Origin: Lachnospiraceae bacterium
Lineage (GTDB): Bacteria; Bacillota; Clostridia; Lachnospirales; Lachnospiraceae
Assembly (NCBI GenBank): GCA_017394885.1
Contig: JAFPWO010000017.1
Coordinates: forward strand, 1-60,137
Length of the DNA: 60,137 nucleotides
Direction: 5' to 3'
Under the pieces are notes generated by a model. The model worked only from the letters and a program-made list of their open reading frames with translations, was not told the DNA's origin and searched no databases. This document shows positions 34,294-41,785 of the stretch, in pieces (positions within the stretch are counted from its first letter, which is position 1; each line of letters starts with the position of its first letter). Made by a program: the position numbers and the translations under genes.

Positions 34294-34812
34294 ATGATGA
34301 AAAAGAGGGGATATTGGATCGGCGCCGTTATTCTGGCCGCTGCTGTTGTCTTTTGCCTTTTTTATACAAGGCCGTTCACACTCGCGCAGCGGTTTCCGTA
34401 CCTTGATTTTTCACAGTGTGCGGAGATCCGGGGATATTATTCCGAATACCCGGAAACCGATAATGTGCCGGTCGTTATTTCTCGCGGCAGCGCTGCTTTT
34501 GACGAATTGACCGGGATCATGCAGTCCACAAAGTTCAGGACAAGATTGATCAATCTGCTGCCGCAGGGAACGAAGACCCATCAAAGCAAAGACGGTGATT
34601 TCAGATGGGAGCTGGAGTTTTATTTCGATAAGGCAGATCTGCCGGATGGCAGCACGGTCAGCGGCGTTTTGCTGAGCATGCAGGATTTTTACGGAGATCT
34701 GAGCTTCTCTGCTGACGGGAAGATCACATCCTGTACGGCAGAAGAGAAAAAAGAGTGGATCGGGAAGATCAGGGACATCATCGTTCCGGAAATCAGAGGG
34801 GACGGTCCCTGA
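34294..34812 (+). CDS. Unknown membrane-anchored protein, 172 residues
   Basis: One hydrophobic helix (residues 7-24) follows a basic start, so the bulk of the protein is probably outside. The rest has mixed beta/alpha character, and no family is recognised. A GAAGGA site stands before two adjacent ATG codons. The last codons (encoding ...RGDGP) and the stop lie within a large inverted repeat at 34796-34855, so the C-terminus may have been rewritten by insertion of that element. It is the last gene of the peptide operon or separately expressed. Confidence 0.6.
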   Translation: MMKKRGYWIGAVILAAAVVFCLFYTRPFTLAQRFPYLDFSQCAEIRGYYSEYPETDNVPVVISRGSAAFDELTGIMQSTKFRTRLINLLPQGTKTHQSKDGDFRWELEFYFDKADLPDGSTVSGVLLSMQDFYGDLSFSADGKITSCTAEEKKEWIGKIRDIIVPEIRGDGP

Positions 34813-34855
34813 CGGAGCCTTTTATAAAAAAAGGACCGTCAGGAATCGTCCCCTC
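34796..34855. repeat. REP/MITE-like inverted repeat, also possible terminator
   Basis: Two 20-base arms (34796-34815 and 34836-34855, about 17 of 20 matching) flank a 20-base loop. The core GGGGACGGTCCCTGAC resembles short dispersed palindromes common in Clostridia. It overlaps the final codons of the membrane-anchored protein gene and ends 55 bases from the convergent dehydratase gene. Confidence 0.65.
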
Positions 34856-34909
34856 CGGAATTTGATGGAGAGCCCGTGCCTCACGGGATGAAACTTAGGC
34901 TTTTCCGGA

Positions 34910-35866
34910 TCACAGCGTGACATCCTTCAGCTGATCCAGCTGAGAAAGGCCCACGCTCCCGCCGGAGACCAGGAAGCAGACCTTCTCCTCCGGTCTTACC
35001 GTGAGCAGACCCTGCAGCACGGCGGCTATCCCGATGCAGGAGGAAGGTTCCGCGAGTATTTTGCCTTCCGTCAGCAGGAGCTTCATGGCTTTCAGCAAAT
35101 ATTCGTCGGAGACCGGGAAGACCTCATCCACGTATTGCTGAACGAGGGGGAAACACAGGCTGCCCGGTTCCTGGCTGAGCAGAGCGTCTGCCAGTGATCT
35201 TTGCTGAGGGACCCTGGTGATCTGTCCGGCATGGAGGCTGCGGCTGTAACGGGGCAGCGCTTCCGGCTCGGCACCGTAGACTTTGATGCCCGGGAGCATA
35301 TTCTTCAGCGCGCAGGAAACACCGCCGAGGAGGCCGCCGCCGCTGACCGGAACCAGGACCGCGTCCAGTTCCGGCTCCTGCTCCGCGATTTCCAGACCGG
35401 CCGTTCCCTGGCCGGCTATTACGTACGGGTCATTGAAAGGCGGGACAAGAGTCGCGTGCCGTTCGGCACAGATCCGTTCCGCAACGGCAAAACGTTCGCT
35501 GAGATCAGAACGGATCACCTCCGCGCCGAGGGCTTCGATGGCTTTGACCTTGATCTCCGGTGCGCTGTAGGGGATCACGACCGCAGCTTTCGTTCCCAGC
35601 AGTTTCGCAGTATAGGCCAGTGCTTTTCCGTGGTTGCCGGAGGAAGCACAAACCAAGCCTGCGGCTCTCTCCTGCGGCGAAAGACTCACCGCCTTGTTCA
35701 TGGCGCCGCGAATCTTAAATGCTCCGGTGATCTGCATGTTTTCGGCTTTGATATAGGTCCGGCAGCCCAGGAAGCTGTCCAGAGAAGGCAGGCGGATGAG
35801 CGGCGTCTGCACGATATACGGTGCGATCCGCTGGCGGGCAATTTTGATATCGTTAATTATATTCAT
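34910..35866 (-). CDS. Threonine/serine dehydratase family PLP enzyme
   Basis: This 318-residue fold-type II PLP enzyme has the lysine motif [12 protein letters not shown] near residue 53, the substrate loop [10 protein letters not shown] and the Gly-rich phosphate loop SGGGLLGG. It removes ammonia from threonine or serine to give 2-oxobutyrate or pyruvate, or may act as a serine racemase. It has no C-terminal ACT-like regulatory domain, as in catabolic (TdcB-like) rather than biosynthetic (IlvA) forms. The ATG at 35866 has GGAGG seven bases upstream; a longer frame to 35956 is less likely. It is a single-gene unit. Confidence 0.88.
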   Translation of the reverse strand: MNIINDIKIARQRIAPYIVQTPLIRLPSLDSFLGCRTYIKAENMQITGAFKIRGAMNKAVSLSPQERAAGLVCASSGNHGKALAYTAKLLGTKAAVVIPYSAPEIKVKAIEALGAEVIRSDLSERFAVAERICAERHATLVPPFNDPYVIAGQGTAGLEIAEQEPELDAVLVPVSGGGLLGGVSCALKNMLPGIKVYGAEPEALPRYSRSLHAGQITRVPQQRSLADALLSQEPGSLCFPLVQQYVDEVFPVSDEYLLKAMKLLLTEGKILAEPSSCIGIAAVLQGLLTVRPEEKVCFLVSGGSVGLSQLDQLKDVTL

Positions 35867-35982
35867 AGATTGGCCTCCCTGTTGCTGTTTCATAGATACA
35901 GTATAGTCAGGCTTTCGGTCAAGCGTAAGTGCTTCCTTCGAAAAGAGGGAACACAAAAAAGGCGGGAGATGAGGAAACGAAA

Positions 35983-36702
35983 ATGAAATATCAGAATTAC
36001 ATTTTTGACCTGTACGGGACGCTGGCGGATATCCGGACCGATGAAAGCAGCCCGCTTTTCTGGCGGAGAGTCGCCCTCTGGTATAAGGAACACGGGGCTG
36101 ACTGGACCGGGCCGGCGCTCAAGGCGGCCTACCTCAGAACCTGCCGCCTGCAGCAGGAAAGCAGCCCGGACCCGCTTTATGAGCTCGAGATCCGCACGGT
36201 CTTTGACGCCCTGTTCCGGGAAAAAGCCGTGCTGGCGGATCCGCAGCTGATTGAGGAGACTGCCTGCTTTTTCCGGATCTGTTCTCTGAAAAAGCTGAAA
36301 CGCTATCCCTGGGTAAAGCCTCTTTTTGCCTGGCTGCGGTCCGCCGGAGCCGGCATCTATCTCTTGAGCAATGCGCAGGCATGCTTTACCCTGCCGGAGC
36401 TGCGTTTCCTGGAACTGGAGGACGCTTTTGACGGAATCGTCCTGTCTTCGGAAGCGGCGGTCCGCAAGCCGGATCCGCGCATCATGCAAAAGCTTCTGGA
36501 GGAAAACGGCCTTTCCGTCCGGGATTCGCTCATGACAGGAAATGACCGGCTGACGGACGTCGCGATCGCGCGGGCCGCGGGGATGGACTGCCTGTATCTG
36601 GAGACTGAGACCTCCCGCCGGGATCTGAAGGTCCCGGCCGCGGATTATGAGATCCTGCGGGGCTCCCCCCTCAGTCATCCGGTATTTAAAACGGAAAGAT
36701 AG
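35983..36702 (+). CDS. HAD-family hydrolase, YjjG-like
   Basis: The 239-residue protein has HAD motif 1 FDLYGTLAD with its nucleophile Asp near residue 9 (the second Asp is replaced by Tyr), motif 2 LLSNAQ, motif 3 KPDPRIM and motif 4 TGNDRLTDV. The DLYGT variant of motif 1 is common in haloacid dehalogenase and YjjG-like nucleotidase enzymes. The substrate is unknown. The ATG has a GAGG site nine bases upstream. Confidence 0.88.
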   Translation: MKYQNYIFDLYGTLADIRTDESSPLFWRRVALWYKEHGADWTGPALKAAYLRTCRLQQESSPDPLYELEIRTVFDALFREKAVLADPQLIEETACFFRICSLKKLKRYPWVKPLFAWLRSAGAGIYLLSNAQACFTLPELRFLELEDAFDGIVLSSEAAVRKPDPRIMQKLLEENGLSVRDSLMTGNDRLTDVAIARAAGMDCLYLETETSRRDLKVPAADYEILRGSPLSHPVFKTER

Positions 36703-36764
36703 CATTTCCCGGATCCGGATGGTATAACAAAAGCAGTTTACGGAAGAAAAACAGGAGCAACGGC

Positions 36765-37544
36765 ATGAAGATAACGGTTCTGACGGAAAATACCAGCTGC
36801 GACCCGGCCGCATTCGGCTGTGAGCACGGGCTTTCTCTTTATATCGAAACCGGAGGACACCGGATCCTCTTTGACGCCGGGCAGAGCGCGCTGTTCGCGG
36901 AGAATGCGGATAAGCTCGGGGTGGACCTGGCGGCTGTGGAATTCGCGGTCCTGTCGCACGGACACTATGATCACGGCGGCGGCCTTTCCGTTTTTCTTGA
37001 ACGGAATACGGCGGCGCCGGTCTATATGAGCCGCTATGCCTTTGAGAAACATTTTGCGGGAGACGGCCGGGATATCGGGCTGGATCCGGCGCTGCAGCGT
37101 GAGGAAAGAATCGTTTTCTGCGGGGATGAAGAGAAAATAGCGCCGGGGCTGACCCTGTATTCCTGCAATGAAAAACCCCGCAGCAAAGAGCTGGGGGATT
37201 TCGGAATGACGGCGGAGATCGGCGGCGTCCGCGTGCCGGAGGATTTCCGCCATGAGCAGTATCTGCTGGTACGGGAAGGGGACAGGCGAATCCTGATCAG
37301 CGGCTGCTCCCATAAAGGCGTTCTGGATATCGCAAACTGGTTCCGCCCGGACGTGCTGATCGGCGGCTTCCATCTGATGAAGCAGGCGCTTGACGGAAAA
37401 CTGGCGGATTACGCACGCCGCCTGGACCGCCTGGGCACGGAGTTTTATACCTGCCATTGTACGGGAGAAGAACAGTACGCGTTTATTCAGCCGTATATGA
37501 GCCGCCTGCATTATATCCGCGCCGGCATGCAGCTGGAAGTGTAA
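36765..37544 (+). CDS. Metallo-beta-lactamase fold hydrolase, DHPPS-like
   Basis: The 259-residue protein has the metal motif HGHYDHGGG near residue 65, then SGCSHKGVLDI and the late CHCTGEEQ. This matches the group annotated from a methanopterin-pathway enzyme (7,8-dihydropterin synthase-like) but found widely in bacteria with unknown roles. It has an AGGAG site seven bases before the ATG. It is next to the HAD gene on the same strand, 62 bases apart, so co-transcription is possible. Confidence 0.87.
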   Translation: MKITVLTENTSCDPAAFGCEHGLSLYIETGGHRILFDAGQSALFAENADKLGVDLAAVEFAVLSHGHYDHGGGLSVFLERNTAAPVYMSRYAFEKHFAGDGRDIGLDPALQREERIVFCGDEEKIAPGLTLYSCNEKPRSKELGDFGMTAEIGGVRVPEDFRHEQYLLVREGDRRILISGCSHKGVLDIANWFRPDVLIGGFHLMKQALDGKLADYARRLDRLGTEFYTCHCTGEEQYAFIQPYMSRLHYIRAGMQLEV

Positions 37545-37559
37545 AGGCAGGAGGATGGC

Positions 37560-38168
37560 CTACAGCCGGCAGATCCATACCCCGCCTTCTTCCTGCCGGA
37601 AATCCATCTTCTCCAGATAGGCCAGATGGTTTTCGGTCGGTCCCTGATAGCGCAGCTCGCGGATCCCCTCGCCGGGCAGCGCCTGCTTTAAAAACTTCCC
37701 GATGGAATAATCCCGGTAAGCGGGCAGGGAATAATCCAGAAACAGCTCGTAGGTTTCGTCCGCCTGCCTGCCCAGCGTGAGCCCGGCGGGAACGTCTTCA
37801 CAGAGGATCAGATAACAGCGGTCCGCCTCCCGGCCCGGAAGCACAAGACCCGGAAAACATTTCTGGATATCTTCCTGATAGCGGCTCAGAATATGGTTCA
37901 CGACAGGATCCTGCTCCGCAACGGGGAGCAGCGTGTAGCCGCGCTCCACATGCCCCGCCTTCCACAGAAAATAGAGATTGATCAGGACCAGCGCGATATT
38001 CATCAGGGCCAGCGGGTAGGAATGAATGATCATGGCATAGGTAAAGGAAATGGCGCTGCCGATCATGTTGACGATGCGCAGCCTGACGACCGACGTCATG
38101 AGGAATGAGAGCAGGACCAGGGCGGAGCCGATATATCCGACGATCTCAACGATATTTTCCGTATTCAC
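37560..38168 (-). CDS. YgjV-like membrane protein
   Basis: The GTG start at 38168 (six bases after AAGGAG) gives 202 residues. Three or four hydrophobic segments in the first 80 residues resemble the YgjV/inner-membrane family (EIVGYIGSALVLLSFL). A soluble C-terminal half of about 110 residues follows, including LPAYRDYSIGKFL and a closing LAYLEKMDF, which recalls an acetyltransferase-like end but lacks a clear acetyl-CoA loop. The role is unknown. It is convergent with the MBL-fold gene and only 15 bases from it. Confidence 0.65.
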   Translation of the reverse strand: MNTENIVEIVGYIGSALVLLSFLMTSVVRLRIVNMIGSAISFTYAMIIHSYPLALMNIALVLINLYFLWKAGHVERGYTLLPVAEQDPVVNHILSRYQEDIQKCFPGLVLPGREADRCYLILCEDVPAGLTLGRQADETYELFLDYSLPAYRDYSIGKFLKQALPGEGIRELRYQGPTENHLAYLEKMDFRQEEGGVWICRL

Positions 38169-38320
38169 AGGGATCTCCTTTCCATTATAAAACCTGACAG
38201 AAAGCACGAAGCAGACAGCGATGCCGAAATGATTATAGTATAATCCGTCCCAATAGTCTATATCGGCCGGATCGGTTTTCATTTCCCGGCTTTTTGGCTC
38301 CGTTTTCCATAAAAAAACGC

Positions 38321-38349
38321 TTGCATTTCCGATACAGGGATGCTAAAAT
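38321..38349 (+). promoter_or_regulatory. Promoter of the rpsF-ssb-rpsR operon
   Basis: TTGCAT (38321-38326) and TAAAAT (38344-38349) are 17 bases apart with a TGC extended -10. It gives a leader of about 67 bases. Confidence 0.7.
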
Positions 38350-38372
38350 ACCCTTCCGTGACATATCACGAT

Positions 38373-38404
38373 CCTTGCTTTCCCCGGCGGGGGAAGGCCG
38401 AAAG
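38373..38404 (+). promoter_or_regulatory. Candidate S6:S18 ribosomal protein leader
   Basis: A stem GCTTTCCCC/GGGGAAGGC with a four-base loop is followed by CCGAAAG and could close a lower CTT/AAG stem, leaving a CCG in the internal loop. Known rpsF leaders bound by the S6-S18 complex show such a CCG. The fit is by eye only. Confidence 0.35.
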
Positions 38405-38422
38405 TCCAAAAGGAGGTTAAGC

Positions 38423-38710
38423 ATGAACAAGTACGAATTGGCTGTTGTTCTCAGTGCTGCCATTACTGACGAGGAGAGAAACGCTGCTCTGGACAGAGTG
38501 AAAGAGTATGTGACTCGTTTCGGCGGCAACATCACCGGCGTGGATGAATGGGGCAAGAAGAAGCTGGCTTACGAGATTCAGAAGATGAGCGAAGCTTTCT
38601 ACTATTTCATTCATTTCGAAGCTGAAGCCACTTGTCCTGCTCTGGTGGAAGAGAACGTCCGCCTGATGGAGCAGGTCATCCGCTTCCTGTGCGTGAAGGA
38701 AGAAAACTGA
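38423..38710 (+). CDS. rpsF: 30S ribosomal protein S6
   Basis: The 95-residue protein has the S6 start MNKYELAVVLS and the KKKLAYEI and YFIHFEAE stretches. It binds the central domain of 16S rRNA together with S18. The ATG has AAAAGGAGG upstream. It is first in the conserved rpsF-ssb-rpsR operon. The usual acidic C-terminal tail is short here (ending EEN). Confidence 0.97.
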   Translation: MNKYELAVVLSAAITDEERNAALDRVKEYVTRFGGNITGVDEWGKKKLAYEIQKMSEAFYYFIHFEAEATCPALVEENVRLMEQVIRFLCVKEEN

Positions 38711-38723
38711 GAAAGAGGAAGAA

Positions 38724-39173
38724 ATGAACAAAGTTATTTTAATGGGACGTCTGACCCGGGACCCGGAAGTTCGGTATTCCAACGGTGACAACGCGACCGC
38801 GATCGCCCGCTTCGGCATTGCTGTCGACAGACGTTTCCGGCGCGGCTCTGACGGAGCGGAAGCTGATTTCTTTAACTGCACCGCTTTCGGAAAACAGGGC
38901 GAATTCGTGGAAAAATATTTGAAGAAGGGCACCAAGGTCCTTCTTTCGGGACGCATTCAGAACGACAATTACACCAACCGCGACGGCCAGAAGGTGACTT
39001 CGACCCAGATCATCGCGGAGGAGATCGAATTTGCCGAGAGCAAGAATGCACAGAGCGGCGGACAGCGTTATGACAACGCACCGGCTGCCCAGGGAAGCGC
39101 TTCCGGCGCCGACACCGGTTTCATGAACATTCCGGACGGCATGGACGACGAACAGCTTCCGTTCAACTTTTAA
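38724..39173 (+). CDS. ssb: Single-stranded DNA-binding protein
   Basis: The 149-residue protein has an OB-fold opening MNKVILMGRLTRDPEVRYSNG, a flexible Gln/Gly/Ala-rich linker, and the acidic C-terminal peptide DDEQLPFNF that recruits replication and repair proteins. The last residues are NF after the usual LPF end. It is 13 bases after rpsF. Confidence 0.97.
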   Translation: MNKVILMGRLTRDPEVRYSNGDNATAIARFGIAVDRRFRRGSDGAEADFFNCTAFGKQGEFVEKYLKKGTKVLLSGRIQNDNYTNRDGQKVTSTQIIAEEIEFAESKNAQSGGQRYDNAPAAQGSASGADTGFMNIPDGMDDEQLPFNF

Positions 39174-39191
39174 AAACTGGAGGGTATAACG

Positions 39192-39452
39192 ATGGCTTTT
39201 ACCAAGAATGATAAAGCTGCGGCGCCGAGAAAGCACAACGCGATCCGCAGAAAGAAAAAGGTCTGCGCCTTCTGCGGCGTAGAGGGCGAAGTGGATTACA
39301 AGGATGTGAACCGCTTGAAGAAGTATATCTCCGAGCGCGGCAAGATCCTTCCGCGCCGCGTGATGGGAACCTGCGCGAAGCATCAGAGAGCGGTCACGAC
39401 CGCGATCAAGCGCGCCCGTCATCTGGCGCTGCTGCCTTACTCCGTAGACTGA
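39192..39452 (+). CDS. rpsR: 30S ribosomal protein S18
   Basis: The 86-residue protein is rich in Lys and Arg and carries the S18 core ([21 protein letters not shown]). It has CAFC near the N-terminus and a further Cys in GTCAKHQR, the cysteine-containing (zinc-type) form of S18. It is 18 bases after ssb with GGAGGG upstream. It completes the operon. Confidence 0.97.
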   Translation: MAFTKNDKAAAPRKHNAIRRKKKVCAFCGVEGEVDYKDVNRLKKYISERGKILPRRVMGTCAKHQRAVTTAIKRARHLALLPYSVD

Positions 39453-39474
39453 GAAAACGGAAGAATATGATAGT

Positions 39475-39505
39475 AAAGGGGTGTCGTTTTTGACGACAGC
39501 CCTTT
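39475..39505 (+). terminator. Terminator of the rpsF operon
   Basis: AAAGGGGTGTCG (39475-39486) pairs with CGACAGCCCTTT (39494-39505), followed by CTTTATG. Beyond it the sequence turns sharply A/T-rich. Confidence 0.8.
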
Positions 39506-39566
39506 CTTTATGCTCTGATTGACAGATAAAGAAGAAACGAATCAGTGATATAGAATTAATAATGGT

Positions 39567-39595
39567 TTGACCTTATAAAACCTTTTTGCTACTAT
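39567..39595 (+). promoter_or_regulatory. Promoter in the AT-rich island
   Basis: TTGACC (39567-39572) and TACTAT (39590-39595) are 17 bases apart, with TGC before the -10. The transcript would begin near 39602. Confidence 0.5.
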
Positions 39596-39660
39596 TGTTG
39601 TGAAATATGGGGCGTGTTGAAAAAAAGATCAAAATCGAAAAAATAGCTAAGGAGAATAAT

Positions 39661-39723
39661 ATGATAATGCAATACATTGATATTGCTGGTCAACGTCCCC
39701 TGTTAAACAAAAGCCTTTATTGA
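39661..39723 (+). CDS. Possible 20-residue leader ORF
   Basis: ATG 39661 has AAGGAG six bases upstream and reads to TGA 39721-39723 (MIMQYIDIAG...NKSLY). The frame also extends upstream to an ATG at 39607 (38 residues), without a ribosome site. The stop overlaps the GAGG site of the following gene, which suggests coupled translation. It may be a leader peptide or the remnant of a lost upstream gene. No match is recognised. Confidence 0.35.
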   Translation: MIMQYIDIAGQRPLLNKSLY

Positions 39724-39735
39724 GGAATAAAATAT

Positions 39736-40608
39736 GTGTTTAGTAAAAAAAATATCAGAGGAAGAAATAGAACAATACTTGATGCAACATCATTGAATGC
39801 TACAGATATTTGCCAATTGGATGATAAAGTAAAAAATAATGATGCAGTTCAGATGGGACTTGGGGAAATGCAAAACTTATCCCTGTTTCCAAAAGTACAT
39901 GTTTTAATTCTTACTGGGGGAATTCCGACAGAAGAAGGCATACAAGTGTTGTATTCAAATAACCAAATTCGTGAATTGGTTTTAGACTATGAAGAGACAG
40001 ACTCTGATGAAGATGGGATAGAATTGGAAAAGATAACGAGTTTGGAATATGTTCTTTCCAGGTCAAATCTAAACATTAATCAAGCAGAAAAACCTTATTC
40101 TGGAATAACAGTACAGATAATCAATTACTATAAAAATGGGAAACCTCAAAAAATAACGATTCCTCCGTCAATTGATATCTGTCGTCCTCGAACAGGGATC
40201 TTTTTTAGTACAGAATCGCAAACACCGGCAGCAGTTATTATTATGCGCATTCTTAACAAGATTGATTCGTATCTCTTGGAAAATGATTATACAATCAGTC
40301 GTTATACGACTGAATTTAATGAGATTGCAATTATACCCATTTGTATTTCTGAAGAGATGATTGCCCGAGGATTTTATAAAGAAAGAAAATACATCAGTAG
40401 AAAGAAGAGAACAGCAGATATCCGATTACATATGGATTACGATGTGTTTGTAAGAAGTGATGACAACGAAAGGTGTCTTTTGTGTTACAAAATGATATTA
40501 AATGCTGGAGAGTATATTGAACAAAAAACGCAATCTTTTAACGCGCTACAGTTTTTGACAGATGTTAGAGATGCTTTGAGTATAGATGATGCAGAAAATG
40601 CGTTATAG
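39736..40608 (+). CDS. Unknown AT-rich gene, possibly Imm44-like immunity protein
   Basis: A 290-residue soluble protein in a stretch of very low GC compared with its neighbours. The first half has beta/alpha units (LILTGGIPTEEGIQVLY). The C-terminal 120 residues (from about FNEIAIIPICISEEM through the KKRTADIRLHMDYDVF stretch) resemble Imm44-type immunity proteins; this is a weak recognition by eye. The start is uncertain: the GTG at 39736 is in frame, but the ATG at 39734, well spaced from GAGG, is out of frame and runs into a run of eight A before ending at 39796. Base composition points to horizontal acquisition. No toxin gene is adjacent. Confidence 0.6.
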   Translation: MFSKKNIRGRNRTILDATSLNATDICQLDDKVKNNDAVQMGLGEMQNLSLFPKVHVLILTGGIPTEEGIQVLYSNNQIRELVLDYEETDSDEDGIELEKITSLEYVLSRSNLNINQAEKPYSGITVQIINYYKNGKPQKITIPPSIDICRPRTGIFFSTESQTPAAVIIMRILNKIDSYLLENDYTISRYTTEFNEIAIIPICISEEMIARGFYKERKYISRKKRTADIRLHMDYDVFVRSDDNERCLLCYKMILNAGEYIEQKTQSFNALQFLTDVRDALSIDDAENAL

Positions 40609-40793
40609 TATTGATAAGGGAAAACTGTCCGAAAACCTTTGCGATTTCTTTTTAGAATCTTACCCACACTTGATTAAGAGCGAACAAAGAAGAAGTACAC
40701 AAGGATAGGACAGTGATTGGAAATAAGAGTAAAAAAATATAATTATATTATTGTTTAGCAGAACTATAAAGGTCAATACTAACATATGCGATC

Positions 40794-40822
40794 CAAAAGG
40801 GAGCCGGAAAGGCTCCCTTTTG
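40794..40822. terminator. Bidirectional terminator at the island's end
   Basis: CAAAAGGGAGCC (40794-40805) pairs perfectly with GGCTCCCTTTTG (40811-40822). It separates the island from the minus-strand acyltransferase gene, and marks where GC content returns to normal. Confidence 0.75.
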
Positions 40823-40873
40823 ATGAGGCAATGTAGGTTGTATAGCACGATGCCAGGTATTGCCGCCGCGGGA

Positions 40874-41764
40874 TTATTTATACTCGAATCCGCTCGGTTC
40901 GCTGAGCGGTTTGTCAAACATTTCCGGGTTGGCGAACATGGCCTTGACGAGTTTGAGGCTCCTCGCAAAGTAGAAGCCGTCGCCGATCCGCTCGTCCAGG
41001 ATCGCCGTGAAATCCACCACGTCGCGGATCTCCTTGTGGCCGTCCGGCATCAGCATTTCTTCCTTATGAATCGCGCCGAGCGTGGTCATGAAGCTGTTGG
41101 TGCCGTAGTTGTTCAGATGGTGATACACAGCCGGGCAGCCGATGCTGCCGAGATTGGAGGCCAGCACAGAGGCATAATTGGTATCGCCTTCGGTGAGGGC
41201 CGGGATATTGATACCCCAAAAATCCAGATAGCGGATGAGGCGCAGTACGAGCGCCAGCAGCAGGCGCGGGATCTTCGCGAATTTGTCGATCATCTCATCG
41301 ATGCCGCCGGTGGAGTGCTCGCTCTTGCGGGTCTTCCGTACGTCGCCGTAAATGCGGTGGCTGATGGAATCGAGGGTATCGTCGTCCTGCGCCGTGATCG
41401 TGAGCAGCGCTTCCTCCGCCCCGTCCGCAAAACGGCGCTTGGCAATAAAGCTGAGCGTGATATCGTAACGCTCGTACATCTGCCAGCCCTGGATGAAGCG
41501 GTTGAGTTTGGGCCGCTCTTTTACGCAGCGCGCGATCGCGGTCAGGAAAGCATGGAAGACCGTGGTTTTATACTCCGGATGGGAAGCGTTCTTCTTTTCC
41601 AGAAACTTCATGAGCTCGGTGACGTCCAGTTTGTCGGTCAGGCAGACTTCGCTTTCCGTCCGCTTGGGGAAGATAAAGAACATGATTTTCTGCAGGCCGG
41701 TAATGTCCCGGACCACGAATCCGTCGCGGCGGTCGCCGAAGCGTTTCTTGCGTTTTTCAGCCAT
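40874..41764 (-). CDS. E2-like (2-oxoacid dehydrogenase) acyltransferase domain, lipoyl-less
   Basis: The 296-residue protein matches only the catalytic domain of dihydrolipoyl acyltransferases and chloramphenicol acetyltransferases. It has no lipoyl or subunit-binding domain. Near residue 260 the catalytic motif, normally DHRxxDG, reads DERIGDG, so the active-site His is replaced by Glu; the Asp and Gly remain. It therefore may not be a usual acyltransferase. The start codon lies 21 bases after the stop of an acyl-CoA ligase gene on the same strand, so both are probably co-transcribed and act together. Confidence 0.78.
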   Translation of the reverse strand: MAEKRKKRFGDRRDGFVVRDITGLQKIMFFIFPKRTESEVCLTDKLDVTELMKFLEKKNASHPEYKTTVFHAFLTAIARCVKERPKLNRFIQGWQMYERYDITLSFIAKRRFADGAEEALLTITAQDDDTLDSISHRIYGDVRKTRKSEHSTGGIDEMIDKFAKIPRLLLALVLRLIRYLDFWGINIPALTEGDTNYASVLASNLGSIGCPAVYHHLNNYGTNSFMTTLGAIHKEEMLMPDGHKEIRDVVDFTAILDERIGDGFYFARSLKLVKAMFANPEMFDKPLSEPSGFEYK

Positions 41765-41785
41765 GATGGTACTCCTGTCTTATTG

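Noticed and set aside
39519..39554. TTGACA at 39519-39524 as the promoter of the AT-rich island gene
   Set aside because: No -10 box stands at 16-18 bases; the pair at 39567-39595 fits better.
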